A stretch of DNA of 64,000 bases from positions 1 to 64,000 of the forward strand of contig CAISXF010000044.1 of NCBI GenBank assembly GCA_903889445.1, given 5' to 3'. Below the pieces are notes generated by a model. The model was not told the DNA's origin. It ran no database searches and saw only the letters and a program-made list of their open reading frames with translations. Of this stretch, positions 8,922 through 18,900 are shown piece after piece; position 1 is the stretch's first letter; each line of letters begins with the position of its first letter. The position numbers were made by a program, and so were the translations under genes. The stretch comes from an uncultured Pseudomonadota bacterium. Lineage in GTDB: Bacteria; Pseudomonadota; Gammaproteobacteria; Methylococcales; Methylomonadaceae.

Positions 8922-9965
8922 ATGACAAAACAACGCAAAGCGGTCGCGCTGATTTCAGGCGGTTTGGATTCGCTATTAGCGGTGAAATTGATACAAGAAC
9001 AGGGCATTTACGTCGAAGGCATTAACTTTTTTACCGGTTTTTGTGTGGAAGGACACACGCACGCGATTCGGGATAATGGCAAAGCGAAACCGAAACGCAA
9101 TAATGCGTTGTGGGCGGCGGAACAATTGGGAATCAAGCTGCACATTATCGACGTGATTGACGAATACAAAGACGTGTTAATCAATCCAAAACACGGTTAC
9201 GGCACGAATATGAATCCGTGTTTGGATTGCAAAATTTTCATGATTAACAAAGCCAAAATATGGATGGTCGAAAACGATTTTGATTTCATTATTACTGGCG
9301 AAGTGATTGGTCAACGTCCGATGTCGCAAACGAAATATAAAATGCCGATTATTGCCAAACAATCGGGCGCGGATGATTTATTGGTACGTCCAATGTGTGC
9401 GAAAAATCTCCCCGCCACGTTGCCCGAACGCGAAGGCTGGATAAATCGGGAATTGCTCGGCGACGTGACGGGACGTTCACGCAAACCGCAATTTGAAATG
9501 GCGGACAAATTTGGTTTTGAAGATTTCGCGCAACCTGCTGGCGGTTGTTGTTTTTTAACCGACAAATTCTATTCCGCGAAATTGGTGGATTTGTGGCAAG
9601 CGCACGGACACAAAGAATATGAACTCGACGATATTATGTTGCTCAAAGTCGGGCGACATATCCGCCCCGCGCCGCATTTCAAAATCATTGTGTCGCGCGA
9701 AGAAGGCGAAGGACGCTTTTTACAAGGCTATAAAAAGGAATTTATCAGCGTCGATTCGAGCAGCCACAAAGGGCCGCTGACGTTGATTGACGGTACGCCG
9801 ACCAGCGAAGATTTAGAATTGGTGGCGCGAATTGTGGCGCGTTACGGACAAGGTCGAACTGCCGAAACTGTCACCGTGACGCTCACTGAAAAAACCGGCG
9901 AAAAACGCGATTTAACCGTTCAACCTTTCGATGACGATGCACAATTGGCAGCGTGGCAGGTTTAA
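8922..9965 (+). CDS. PP-loop ATPase of the tRNA-thiolation (ThiI/MnmA-like) type
   Basis: A 347 aa protein with an N-terminal PP-loop, AVALISGGLDSLLAVKL, that adenylates a substrate as in ThiI and MnmA. A conserved CLDCK at about residue 105 and PAGGCCFLTD at about 210 suggest thiol chemistry or metal binding. ITGEVIGQRPMSQ and the C-terminal half are like a group often labelled tRNA (5-methylaminomethyl-2-thiouridylate) methyltransferase in genomes, a name that should not be taken literally. An ATG at 8922 is chosen; a TTG frame start would overlap ftsB. The modified RNA is unknown. Confidence 0.7.
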   Translation: MTKQRKAVALISGGLDSLLAVKLIQEQGIYVEGINFFTGFCVEGHTHAIRDNGKAKPKRNNALWAAEQLGIKLHIIDVIDEYKDVLINPKHGYGTNMNPCLDCKIFMINKAKIWMVENDFDFIITGEVIGQRPMSQTKYKMPIIAKQSGADDLLVRPMCAKNLPATLPEREGWINRELLGDVTGRSRKPQFEMADKFGFEDFAQPAGGCCFLTDKFYSAKLVDLWQAHGHKEYELDDIMLLKVGRHIRPAPHFKIIVSREEGEGRFLQGYKKEFISVDSSSHKGPLTLIDGTPTSEDLELVARIVARYGQGRTAETVTVTLTEKTGEKRDLTVQPFDDDAQLAAWQV

Positions 9966-9991
9966 CCTTTTAACTTTTAAACAAAAAAATC

Positions 9992-11090
9992 ATGCAAGAA
10001 ATTAACCCGATAAAAAACAAACTCTCTGACCTAAAAAGCCGCGTTGATGCGCTGCGGAGGTATCTTTGACTTCGAAACTAAATATGAACGTTTAACCGAA
10101 GTTTTACGCGAATTGGAAGACCCAAAAATCTGGGAAAAACCCCAACTCGCCCAAGAATTAGGCAAAGAACGCGGACAATTAGAACTCGTGGTGAACGGAC
10201 TCATTGAACTCACACGCGGGCTGGACGACGCAGAAGAATTGCTCGAAATGGCAGTGGAAGAAGGCGATTCGGACACGGTCGATATGGTTGCCAACGATGT
10301 GGAAGGTTTTGACAAACACGTCGCCGATTTAGAATTTCGCCGCATGTTTTCAGGCAAAATGGATGCAAATAATGCCTTTTTGGATATTCAATCTGGTTCG
10401 GGTGGCACGGAAGCGCAAGATTGGGCTTCGATTTTGGAACGGATGTTTTTGCGTTGGGGCGAACGAAAAGGCTTCAAAACTGAACTAATTGAAGAATCAC
10501 AAGGCGACGTGGCGGGTATTAAAAGTGCGACGATTCGTTTTGAAGGCGAATATGCGTTTGGCTGGTTACGAACAGAAACGGGCGTGCATCGTTTGGTAAG
10601 AAAATCACCGTTTGATTCGGGCAGTCGCCGTCACACCTCGTTTGCGTCGGTGTTTGTGTCGCCTGAAATTGATGACGATATTGAAATCGACATTAACCCG
10701 TCGGACATTCGCACCGACGTTTATCGTGCGAGTGGCGCGGGCGGTCAGCACATTAACAAAACTGAATCAGCGGTGCGTTTAACCCACGCGCCTTCTGGGA
10801 TTGTGGTGCAATGTCAAAGCGATCGCTCGCAACATAAAAACCGCGATACCGCGATGAAACAGTTGAAAGCGAAATTGTACGAACTGGAAATGCGGAAACG
10901 GAACGAAGGGCAACAACTCATCGAAGACAGCAAATCGGATATTGGTTGGGGCAGTCAAATTCGTTCGTATGTTTTAGACCAATCGCGGATTAAAGATTTA
11001 CGAACCGGCGTGGAAGTGGGCAATACGCAAGGCGTTTTGGATGGCGATTTGGATATTTTTATTGAAGCCAGTTTGAAGAGTGGTTTGTAA
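9992..11090 (+). CDS. prfB: Peptide chain release factor 2 (with programmed +1 frameshift)
   Basis: RF2 recognises UAA and UGA. The gene starts at the ATG at 9992 ([25 protein letters not shown]), meets an in-frame TGA at 10067-10069, and continues after a +1 shift as [12 protein letters not shown]. Joined length is 365 aa, the same as E. coli RF2. The GGQ motif is in [21 protein letters not shown], and the tripeptide region for stop recognition lies upstream ([13 protein letters not shown]). The start of truD overlaps the stop by one base. Confidence 0.96.
10053..10070 (+). promoter_or_regulatory. prfB: prfB autoregulatory +1 frameshift site
   Basis: GCGGAGG-TAT-CTT-TGA-C carries the three classical parts: an internal Shine-Dalgarno-like GGAGG, the slippery CTT codon, and the in-frame TGA followed by C. 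When RF2 is scarce the ribosome pauses at TGA and slips to read GAC, so RF2 sets its own level. Confidence 0.95.
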
Positions 11091-12112
11091 TGCCTGAAAA
11101 TTTAATGATTCCAAATTGGGCTTACGCTTACGGTTCACCTTCTGGAAAAGGTGAAATTCGCACGTTGCCCGAAGATTTTATTGTCGAAGAAACGCTGGCA
11201 TTTGAACCGTCTGGCAGCGGCGAACACATTTTTTTGCAGATTCAAAAAACGGGCGAAAATACCGAATATGTGGCGCGACAATTGGCACGATTTGCAAATG
11301 TGCGGCAGCGTGATATTGGTTTTGCTGGCATGAAAGACCGCCACGCAATTACGACGCAATGGTTTAGCGTGTGGTTGCCGAAAGGTGACGAACCGGATTG
11401 GCAGAATTTTGAAACGGACGGTTTTAAAATTCTGTCGATTACGCGCCACGCTCGAAAATTGAAACGTGGCGCGTTGGCAAATAACCGTTTTGAGTTGACG
11501 ATTCGGCAATGGCAAGGCGATAAAACGAAAACAATTGAACAATTAACCGCGATAAAAAATCACGGCGTGCCAAATTATTACGGCACGCAACGTTTTGGAA
11601 ATGGCGGTCAAAATGTCGTGAAAGCCTTCGCGATGTTTGAAGGCGCAAAAATCGGACGCGACCAACGCAGTTTATATTTATCGTCGGCGCGGTCGTTTTT
11701 GTTTAATCACATTTTAGCCGCACGAATTGAACACGAAAATTGGGCAACTGGTTTGAATGGTGATATTTTTATGATTGACGGTTCGCACAGTTGTTTTCCG
11801 TGCGATAAAATGGATGGCGATATTCGCTCTCGATTAGCCCAAAACGCTTTGCATCCAACTGGCATATTATTTGGTAAAGGCGAATCGCGATTAAGCACGT
11901 CGGCGTTGGAATTAGAGCAAAACGTTATTGAAAAATACGCTGAATTAACAAAAGGATTGATTGCATTCGGACTAGAAAACGACCGTCGCGCCTTGCGTGT
12001 CAACATTTCAAATTTAACGTGGGAATTCGACGACGATATTCTCAAATTAAAATTCAATTTGCCCGCTGGAAGCTACGCCACCGCTGTCTTACGCGAAATT
12101 ATCGTGAATTAA
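11090..12112 (+). CDS. truD: tRNA pseudouridine(13) synthase TruD
   Basis: A 340 aa enzyme that isomerises U13 of tRNA-Glu. The catalytic region is DIGFAGMKDRHAITTQWFSVWLP, with the nucleophilic Asp in GMKDRHA. Also visible are the family stretch GVPNYYGTQRFGNGGQNV and SARSFLFNHILAARI. In many Gammaproteobacteria truD sits with surE and ispF; here it follows prfB with a one-base stop/start overlap. Its last 14 bases overlap the convergent fimV-like gene, so no terminator lies between them. Confidence 0.95.
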   Translation: MPENLMIPNWAYAYGSPSGKGEIRTLPEDFIVEETLAFEPSGSGEHIFLQIQKTGENTEYVARQLARFANVRQRDIGFAGMKDRHAITTQWFSVWLPKGDEPDWQNFETDGFKILSITRHARKLKRGALANNRFELTIRQWQGDKTKTIEQLTAIKNHGVPNYYGTQRFGNGGQNVVKAFAMFEGAKIGRDQRSLYLSSARSFLFNHILAARIEHENWATGLNGDIFMIDGSHSCFPCDKMDGDIRSRLAQNALHPTGILFGKGESRLSTSALELEQNVIEKYAELTKGLIAFGLENDRRALRVNISNLTWEFDDDILKLKFNLPAGSYATAVLREIIVN

Positions 12113-14273
12113 CGTTTAAATCATTTTTATCCGTTAATTTTTGGAACGAAACCGGTTCCATTTTTAGTTCAATGTCATCCGCTCTAAATGTGAGCGTTTC
12201 CGCTTCTAATGATTCGCTCATTTCAAACACGCCAAAATCTAACGATTCTTCTTCGGTGGGCTTTTCAAGAATAAATTTTTCAAGTTCCCGTATTTCAGCG
12301 TCCAACGATTCGTTTATTTCAAACATATCAAAATCTAAAGAAGGAAGCACATTATCGGTTGCTTTTTTTAACCTTTCATTTTCGGATAATTCATTAGAAG
12401 TTATTTTTTCATCATCTGAATCATCCGAATCATCAAAATTCATCGAACTAAAATCAAAATCGTTCTCAAATTTTTCAGTGGCGTTTTTGCTAGCAAACGT
12501 GCCATCAAAGGGAATAGAAGTCAGTGAATCGGGCATCAGTATCATGGCAGGTGGAAAAAATAAGGCTTCTGGATAAAAATCCGACGCAAGGTCAGAAACA
12601 AGTGTCCAAAATTCAGGTAACTCGTTTTTACCTAATTTAACTAATCTCAACACAAAATCTTTGAATTTGCTTTTGCTGTCTTGTGAAACGTAAATTTTTA
12701 ATAAGCGCAGCGCGTAATCGTGTGTTTCTGGATATTTAATAAATTCGTCATACAGTAATTTTTCTGCTTGTCCGTAATTACCATAAGATAAATAAACATC
12801 CGCTTTAGACAATACACCATTCGTGTTTCGGGCATCCGAATTAACATCTACCATGTTCTTAAATTCGATTTCGGAGAGTTCGTCAAAGTCAGCCGCGTTG
12901 GCCACCCCAAAATCATCGTTGTTGAATTTTGTGGTAAATGAATTATCAAATGTTTTTTGGCTATTCATTACCATTTCGCCACCCTGATTTTCTTTCCAGT
13001 TTGATTCCGGTATAAAAGAGTTTTCTGAAGTCACAACCGTTTTAGGCTTGTCTTGTTTACGCAACCGTAACCAGCCTATTACCCCAAACAATGATAAACC
13101 TGCCCCACCCGCAATGTAATAATACAATTCAGCTGGCATGCCCAAATAATTTCCTGGCGCGGGTGCAGATGGAGTTACGCCAACTGGCGCAGAAATTTTT
13201 TCGGCAGGTAAAGTCGCTGGTGATAAGATTGGCGCGGGTTGCGATGCGATTTCGATTGTTGGCGAAATTTTGGGGGAGGAAATCTGTGGCGTGGTTAACG
13301 GTACGGGCGGAATTATCGGCGACTTCTCGACAGGATTCACCCCATTTATCGATGATTTTAATGCGGCGATTTGTGCATTTTTTTCCGCAATGATTTTTTG
13401 CATAGCGGATAATTTTTGTTCGAATGCCACTTCTGCAATCGCTTTTTGCATGGTGGACAATTTTTGTTCAAATTCCACGATTTTTTGCTGCGTAATCTTG
13501 GATTCAGCTGTCACAATGGGCGCAGATATTTCATTACTCATTGATTTTTCTGGAATCAGCGCAGGTTTAATTGCCGACCGATGCGCCACTGGCTTTGTTT
13601 TTATGGGCGCAAGCAATTCCGCTGATGCCGCCAAATTAGGAATCTGGAGTATTTTTCCGGGAATCAATATGGCTGTTTTATCATCTATTTTATTAAACGC
13701 ATCGGGATTAGCAGTGTAAATGGCGGAGACCATTTGACTGACAGACACTTGATTCCGTTCGTTGAATTGCTTGGCAATACTCCAAAGTGTTTCACTTTCA
13801 CGCACGGGACCATAAGAACTTTCACCCGTCATAGCAACAGATGGGCGCAACGTTTTAACCGCTTGAGCTATTTCTGGAGGATCAACCAGTACCGTAAATT
13901 CACGGTACAAACTACCTTTCGCGCCTTTAATTTCGAGTAAAAAATCTAAAAAAGGCTCTTTAAAGGCTTCAGTCGAACTGAGTGTAATAAACGTTTTGCC
14001 ATTTTTAGTAACCGTTTCAAATTTAATTTTAGATAAAAATACAGACCAGGGGATGCCTGCTTCATCAAATTTGGCATTAGAAGCAAAGCCAATTTTAAAA
14101 TCATTAACTTTTTCGCCCTCCGATAAAGTCAAAGCAATTTCAGCTTTTAAACTTTGATTGAGAGCTGACTGTAATTTTATTTGACCAATTCCCAACGCAT
14201 AACTAGGCGAACTGGCTAAAAAAGAGGTCGCCACTAAAGCTGTACTCAAATAATGTACGTTACTTTTTTTCAT
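12099..14273 (-). CDS. fimV: FimV-like LysM-domain protein with TPR/C-terminal region
   Basis: A 724 aa protein. The signal peptide ends SSPSYA, and the FimV N-terminal domain follows (LGIGQIKLQSALNQSLKAEIAL, FLLEIKGAKGSLYREFTVLVDPP). A LysM peptidoglycan-binding segment lies at about residues 150-210 (GPVRESETLWSIAKQFNER... AILIPGKILQIPN). A coiled coil with a near-repeat (FEQKLSTMQKAIAE / FEQKLSAMQKIIAE) and a Pro-rich stretch come before one transmembrane helix near residue 385-400. The cytoplasmic part is very acidic with a TPR-like section (SKADVYLSYGNYGQAEKLL). FimV proteins organise the cell pole for type IV pili and flagella. Confidence 0.88.
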   Translation of the reverse strand: MKKSNVHYLSTALVATSFLASSPSYALGIGQIKLQSALNQSLKAEIALTLSEGEKVNDFKIGFASNAKFDEAGIPWSVFLSKIKFETVTKNGKTFITLSSTEAFKEPFLDFLLEIKGAKGSLYREFTVLVDPPEIAQAVKTLRPSVAMTGESSYGPVRESETLWSIAKQFNERNQVSVSQMVSAIYTANPDAFNKIDDKTAILIPGKILQIPNLAASAELLAPIKTKPVAHRSAIKPALIPEKSMSNEISAPIVTAESKITQQKIVEFEQKLSTMQKAIAEVAFEQKLSAMQKIIAEKNAQIAALKSSINGVNPVEKSPIIPPVPLTTPQISSPKISPTIEIASQPAPILSPATLPAEKISAPVGVTPSAPAPGNYLGMPAELYYYIAGGAGLSLFGVIGWLRLRKQDKPKTVVTSENSFIPESNWKENQGGEMVMNSQKTFDNSFTTKFNNDDFGVANAADFDELSEIEFKNMVDVNSDARNTNGVLSKADVYLSYGNYGQAEKLLYDEFIKYPETHDYALRLLKIYVSQDSKSKFKDFVLRLVKLGKNELPEFWTLVSDLASDFYPEALFFPPAMILMPDSLTSIPFDGTFASKNATEKFENDFDFSSMNFDDSDDSDDEKITSNELSENERLKKATDNVLPSLDFDMFEINESLDAEIRELEKFILEKPTEEESLDFGVFEMSESLEAETLTFRADDIELKMEPVSFQKLTDKNDLNVNSR

Positions 14274-14436
14274 AATCCGATTTAAACATATTTACCGTAA
14301 ATTAAAGCGGGTAATAAACCCAGTAATAGCGTTTAACTTTAGCAATATGAAAGCGAATAAACAATAAAAATCATTATTTCAATGTGTTAGGCGATAAACA
14401 TCAATAATTTAACGAAGTTTATGCTAAAAATGCGGG

Positions 14437-15828
14437 TCAATCTCTGACTAAACGAACCACACCCGTATCTTCCAAATAAGTGTAATAGCTGGAACCGTAA
14501 TAAAAATGTACCACCCAACCGAAAAACGCATCCACGGCGTAAGACGATGAAGACCAAACTTGATCGTTCGGTGTCGCGGGGAAAATAGTCGAATCAATCG
14601 CTAAGTTTGGTTGCGTCGTATCGACTAAACTTGCTAATTCTTTGATGTTGGGCAACCGCCACGCTTTACCCGATAGGCGTGATTGACTGGCGGCACGCTC
14701 CAAACTTTCTTGCAACATTCCGCCAAACGGTTCGCCCACGCACGTTGCACCATTCCACGTCATGCCTTCGACGCAGCGTCGCCAAATCAACCCCGTTTGC
14801 GTGTCCAACACTTCTTGTTTGTCATCTGAAATCACATAATTTTTTGCCGTCACTTTTTGCGCGGAACTCACTAAACGAATCGCGGCGTTGGTATTTTTAT
14901 CTTGTTCAAACACGCGCCCATCGTTGAAATAAATCGCCCAAATATCGGTAACATTTTTCGCATAAGGCGTGGCTGACCAATAAAGTTGGTTGGTTGAATT
15001 CGGAAAAAAATCTACGTCAATGTTGGGATTTGGCAATGGCACGCTGTAATCGACAATGCCTTGCAGCTCTTGAATTTGCGGAATTTTCCAATTGGATGCA
15101 CCACACAATTTTTTCGTGTTGATGGATTGTATAAACGGTTCCGTTTCAGCGTAACGATAATTTGAATTCGCATTTTCAGCGGTTTTCACTTCCCACAATA
15201 AACCGGTTACGTTGTCTTTCACGCACGCCCAAACGGGTGCGTTGAGCGACAATTTTTCGCCCGTCGCGCTAATTTTGCTAAAACTAAATCCCGCGTGACC
15301 GTCTTGGTCGTCATTGTTGAAAAAATCGCGCCCGAATTCAGCATCTTGACGCGGATAACTGGCGATTTGGCAACTGTCCACATTGAACGCGCCATCGGTG
15401 CAAAACGTAATTCCCGTGTCATTCAATTTGGCTTGCGTCGATTTATCCACACAAATTTTGTTTTCCATCACGCTCGGTAATTCACACCCGTTTTGAACAT
15501 TGATATTCACCAAATCAAAGGCGGTGGCGTTTTGATTGTCGGTCACGGTTAATTTAAACACTAACGCTTCCGCTTTTTTTGAACTGATAAAAAATGGTGC
15601 GATAGATTTTGGATTTTGTAAAACGACTTTTCCGCCTTTGGTTTGTAGCCATTGATAAGTTTTGATTGTGCCGTCACGGTCAAAACTTTGTGAAGCTGAA
15701 AGTGTCACACGAGTTGAAAGGCTAACATTTTGATCTGCGCCAGCGTTTGCAATCGGTTTTTGATTGGTGGTTTGTGCGTGAACGCTGAATACAGCTAGCC
15801 ATCCCGCGAAAATTAACGTTTTATTCAT
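14437..15828 (-). CDS. Exported PKD plus double Lcl/DUF1566 domain protein
   Basis: A 463 aa exported protein starting MNKTLIFAGWLAVFSVHA at 15828; longer in-frame starts would run into a repeat element. A PKD/REJ-like beta domain follows (PIANAGADQNVSLSTRVTLSASQSFDRDGT). Two Lcl/DUF1566 domains come next, each with a W-x-PN/PQ-IKEL-type core (NWKIPQIQELQGIVDY, AWRLPNIKELASLVD) and a W[SA]S[SA]-type strand ending RLV. Several cysteine pairs suggest disulfides. Lcl domains are related to C-type-lectin-like folds seen in adhesins. It sits downstream of the octaheme cytochrome on the same strand; its job is not known. Confidence 0.8.
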   Translation of the reverse strand: MNKTLIFAGWLAVFSVHAQTTNQKPIANAGADQNVSLSTRVTLSASQSFDRDGTIKTYQWLQTKGGKVVLQNPKSIAPFFISSKKAEALVFKLTVTDNQNATAFDLVNINVQNGCELPSVMENKICVDKSTQAKLNDTGITFCTDGAFNVDSCQIASYPRQDAEFGRDFFNNDDQDGHAGFSFSKISATGEKLSLNAPVWACVKDNVTGLLWEVKTAENANSNYRYAETEPFIQSINTKKLCGASNWKIPQIQELQGIVDYSVPLPNPNIDVDFFPNSTNQLYWSATPYAKNVTDIWAIYFNDGRVFEQDKNTNAAIRLVSSAQKVTAKNYVISDDKQEVLDTQTGLIWRRCVEGMTWNGATCVGEPFGGMLQESLERAASQSRLSGKAWRLPNIKELASLVDTTQPNLAIDSTIFPATPNDQVWSSSSYAVDAFFGWVVHFYYGSSYYTYLEDTGVVRLVRD

Positions 15829-15847
15829 AATTTGAGTGTTGCATTTT

Positions 15848-15909
15848 GTGGGCGCGAATAAATTCGCGCAGTGGTTGAAACAGAAAAGCGCGAATAAATT
15901 CGCGCCCAC
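15848..15909. repeat. Paired-hairpin REP-like element, copy 2
   Basis: Two arms, GTGGGCGCGAATAAATTCGC and GCGAATAAATTCGCGCCCAC, each nearly palindromic on its own, face each other across about 18 bases. It has the same build as copy 1 at 478 and lies just upstream of the Lcl gene start. Confidence 0.75.
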
Positions 15910-15925
15910 CTTTTCGTTTTTCGGT

Positions 15926-15957
15926 AAAAAAAGGGAATGCTTTACAACGTCCCCTTT
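15926..15957 (-). terminator. Rho-independent terminator after the octaheme cytochrome gene
   Basis: On the minus strand AAAGGGGA pairs with TTCCCTTT across a 12-base loop and runs into seven T residues. It lies 24 bases past the stop of the cytochrome gene. Confidence 0.6.
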
Positions 15958-15980
15958 CTGACACAATTTACGACAACTGT

Positions 15981-18900
15981 TTAATGTCCCATTCCTCCCA
16001 TACTCATTCCACCTGCGGCAGGAGCCACTTTAATCGTAAAGGTTTCAGGTTGTGGTGGCGCGTGTTCTTGTGCAACACCAGTAGGTGAATTCATGAAACT
16101 TTTTTCGATTTTATGGCATAAATCGCAACCAATAACTTGACCTTTCACGACTTTAATCGTTTTGCCCGTTGAATCGGTTAAATCACGCGCCACTAAGGTT
16201 TTCGATAAACGAGTTCCTAAATGGTCTTTACCGTGACAAGCCGCGCATTGGTCTTCGCCATCGGGACCAGGTTTTTGGGCAAAGTCATTATGCCAACCAC
16301 CATTGAATTTACCGTTTTGCGTTTGCGCGGTATTTTTTGCCGCTCCCGCCGCATCGTAATACCATGATTTATCACCGACAGGGTGCATTCCGTGTGGCCC
16401 TGCGAGGAACGCTTTTGGTGAACTTGAATCCACAGGCGTTCCGTCGCGCACACCTTGACCAACGCCTAAACCACTTGTGCCACCATCAGTTGCCACTAAG
16501 CCAGTTTTGAAATCGTCTTTGATGTGACAAACCGAACATTCTGCAATGTTGCCGTCATAACCTTGCAACTGTTTGGACGTTTGATTGTCATTGGCATTCG
16601 GATCTTGGTTTGGCCAAATCGAATGCGAACCACCGTGACACGTTGAACAGGTCAACTCGCCGTTCGGCCCCGTTCCATGAACATCGGCACTTTTACGATA
16701 TAACGTTTGTGAAACTGGTGCGCCAACGTATTTCGATGCCGAAGGATAAGTCGTTATCGTTGGATATTTCCCCGTAACAGGGTCAATTGGTTTCGTTTTA
16801 TCTTCCGTAATAGTGGGCGTTTGCGTTTTGTCAGGAGCGGTGACTTGCTCAGGACGCGATTCTTTGTTCGGCATTACCGCAAAACGCGCGTTGATTGGGT
16901 CACTACTGAAGCCCGTTTTATCGCCCGTTTTCCACGCTTGACGCATAACGCCTGCGCTGAACGCTTCGCCTTTACCATCTTTGCCAAGATTGCCATCGCC
17001 CATGTGACACGAACCACAATTCGGTTCGTCTAACCACGGTCTACGGAAGTTAATCGAATCACCCGTAAATGCGCCACCGCCCGTTAAATTGGCGTTGTAA
17101 TCTTTATTGGCATACACGTTACCTACCGCCAACATATCACCGTGACAACTGTCGCATTTCAAACCTGCGGTGTGATGAATATCACGGTAACTTTTTTCAG
17201 TCGAACCCGTGTGACATTTGTTACAACTGTCTTCGTCTGCTACTTTTGCATCGGATTTAACCAACGGTTCGCCATTTTTATCCGCTGGGAATAAATCAGG
17301 TCGCCAATTGTTTTTAGCCGCTTCATAAGTCGGTACCGTTTTAACGGTTAATTCGCCCGTCGTTTTATCCGCTGTCAATGGCACGCCGTTATCATCGTTG
17401 TGTTGAGAATCCCACCCGCGTCCGCCCAACATTTTAGGATGTCCGCGTTCGTCACGAATTAAATCGCCTTTTTTATGCGCCAAACCGTCTGCACTGACCG
17501 CCGCGCTCACGTCTGCTTTATAAACTTGCATTTTGCCGTGGAAAGCGTGGAAGGCTTTAGAATAATCAGAACGATTGGTTTGGAATGAACGCGCCACAAT
17601 GCCTACGTCCGCTTTGAGCGCACTTTGATGATGTCCCGAACAGAAATACATCGGTTGAGCGCGAGATTTACCTTTGTCATCAGCATACGAATCAGCCACT
17701 TGCGTTGAATAACTCGCTGGCCATGTTTTACCCGTTGCAGGAGTTGGTCCGTAATACACCATGTAATCGTGCATGATTAACGTGTTAAATACCGCCGCTT
17801 TTTCTTGTTCAACCCACGAATTACCGCCTTCTTCTTCTGGCTCACGGAAATTCAAACGTACTTGTAATTTCCAACCGTCTGCATTTGCAGGTTTTGTGGA
17901 ACTGGTTTCGCTGGTAGGTTTGCCAGCTGCATCGACTTTTACCCAACGCGATTCTTTTACCCTATCGGTTCGCAAATTGTTTTGATCGCGAGGAATATAA
18001 ATCACACTTTTGGGGTCGTTCACGCCTTTTGCCAAGTTGGTAAAATCAGGATTATCGGCAATTTTATCGTCGAATTTGTTATGAATCGCGGGCGGCCAAG
18101 GTTTGGTTGCATCCGCACCTGGATCAAAACTGCCTGCGCCCGTTGCCGCTCCTGGTTTACCATTCACCGTTAATTCATCCACTGAAACTGGCATCCGCCA
18201 AACATCTTCATCGCCCGCAATTTTGCCTTGAGCATGACATTCACGGCAACGGGTTTCAGACGCGGTGGTATAAACGGTGTCGGTTTTAGCGATGACTTTA
18301 TCGCCAATTTTCGCTTCGACACGCATTAACGGATAAGGATTGGTGCGCCCTTGATCGTCAATATCGCTGACGGGAATAAATTGCGCCACAAACGCTTGTT
18401 GTTGCGGGTTGTAATTAAATTTTTGTGGATCGTTTTTCACATACGGATTTTTAATCCCTGGCATTTGGCGCATGTTTTGCGAATTATCTACATAACCGCG
18501 CACACCTTGATCGGGTAAAGCGGGCGCAAAGAATGGCGTAAAACGGTTTTGACCATCAGCGAATGCTGCGCCTACTTCATCAACGCCCGTTTCTTTAGCA
18601 TAAGGTTGATGAATTCTGTCCCATTGTTCGGTTTTACGAATCTTCGCTTGGCGGTAATCTTGCCCGTCGATAAAAACGTTTTTCAATGGTTTGCCCGTGG
18701 CTACGTCCAATTTACTCGCGATGGTATCGTAATTGGTGCCGACTTGGTTTTTGTCGAATAAATTTTGACTGGTGGAGTTAATCGAATCTTTACCAGCGGG
18801 ATCTTTCACGTTTGACGCTGCCGAATAAACGACACTGACATCGGTATCTTCAATCAGCGGCGGTTTATGTGCTTTTTTCTGTAAAACCTGCGCGTTTAAT

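Noticed and set aside
15829-15966. Longer start of the Lcl protein
   Set aside because: The added residues are coded by a palindromic repeat and precede a clear signal peptide at 15828.
17638-17652. CSGHH in the large octaheme cytochrome as a ninth heme site
   Set aside because: The second cysteine of CXXCH is missing, so covalent attachment as in the other eight is not expected.
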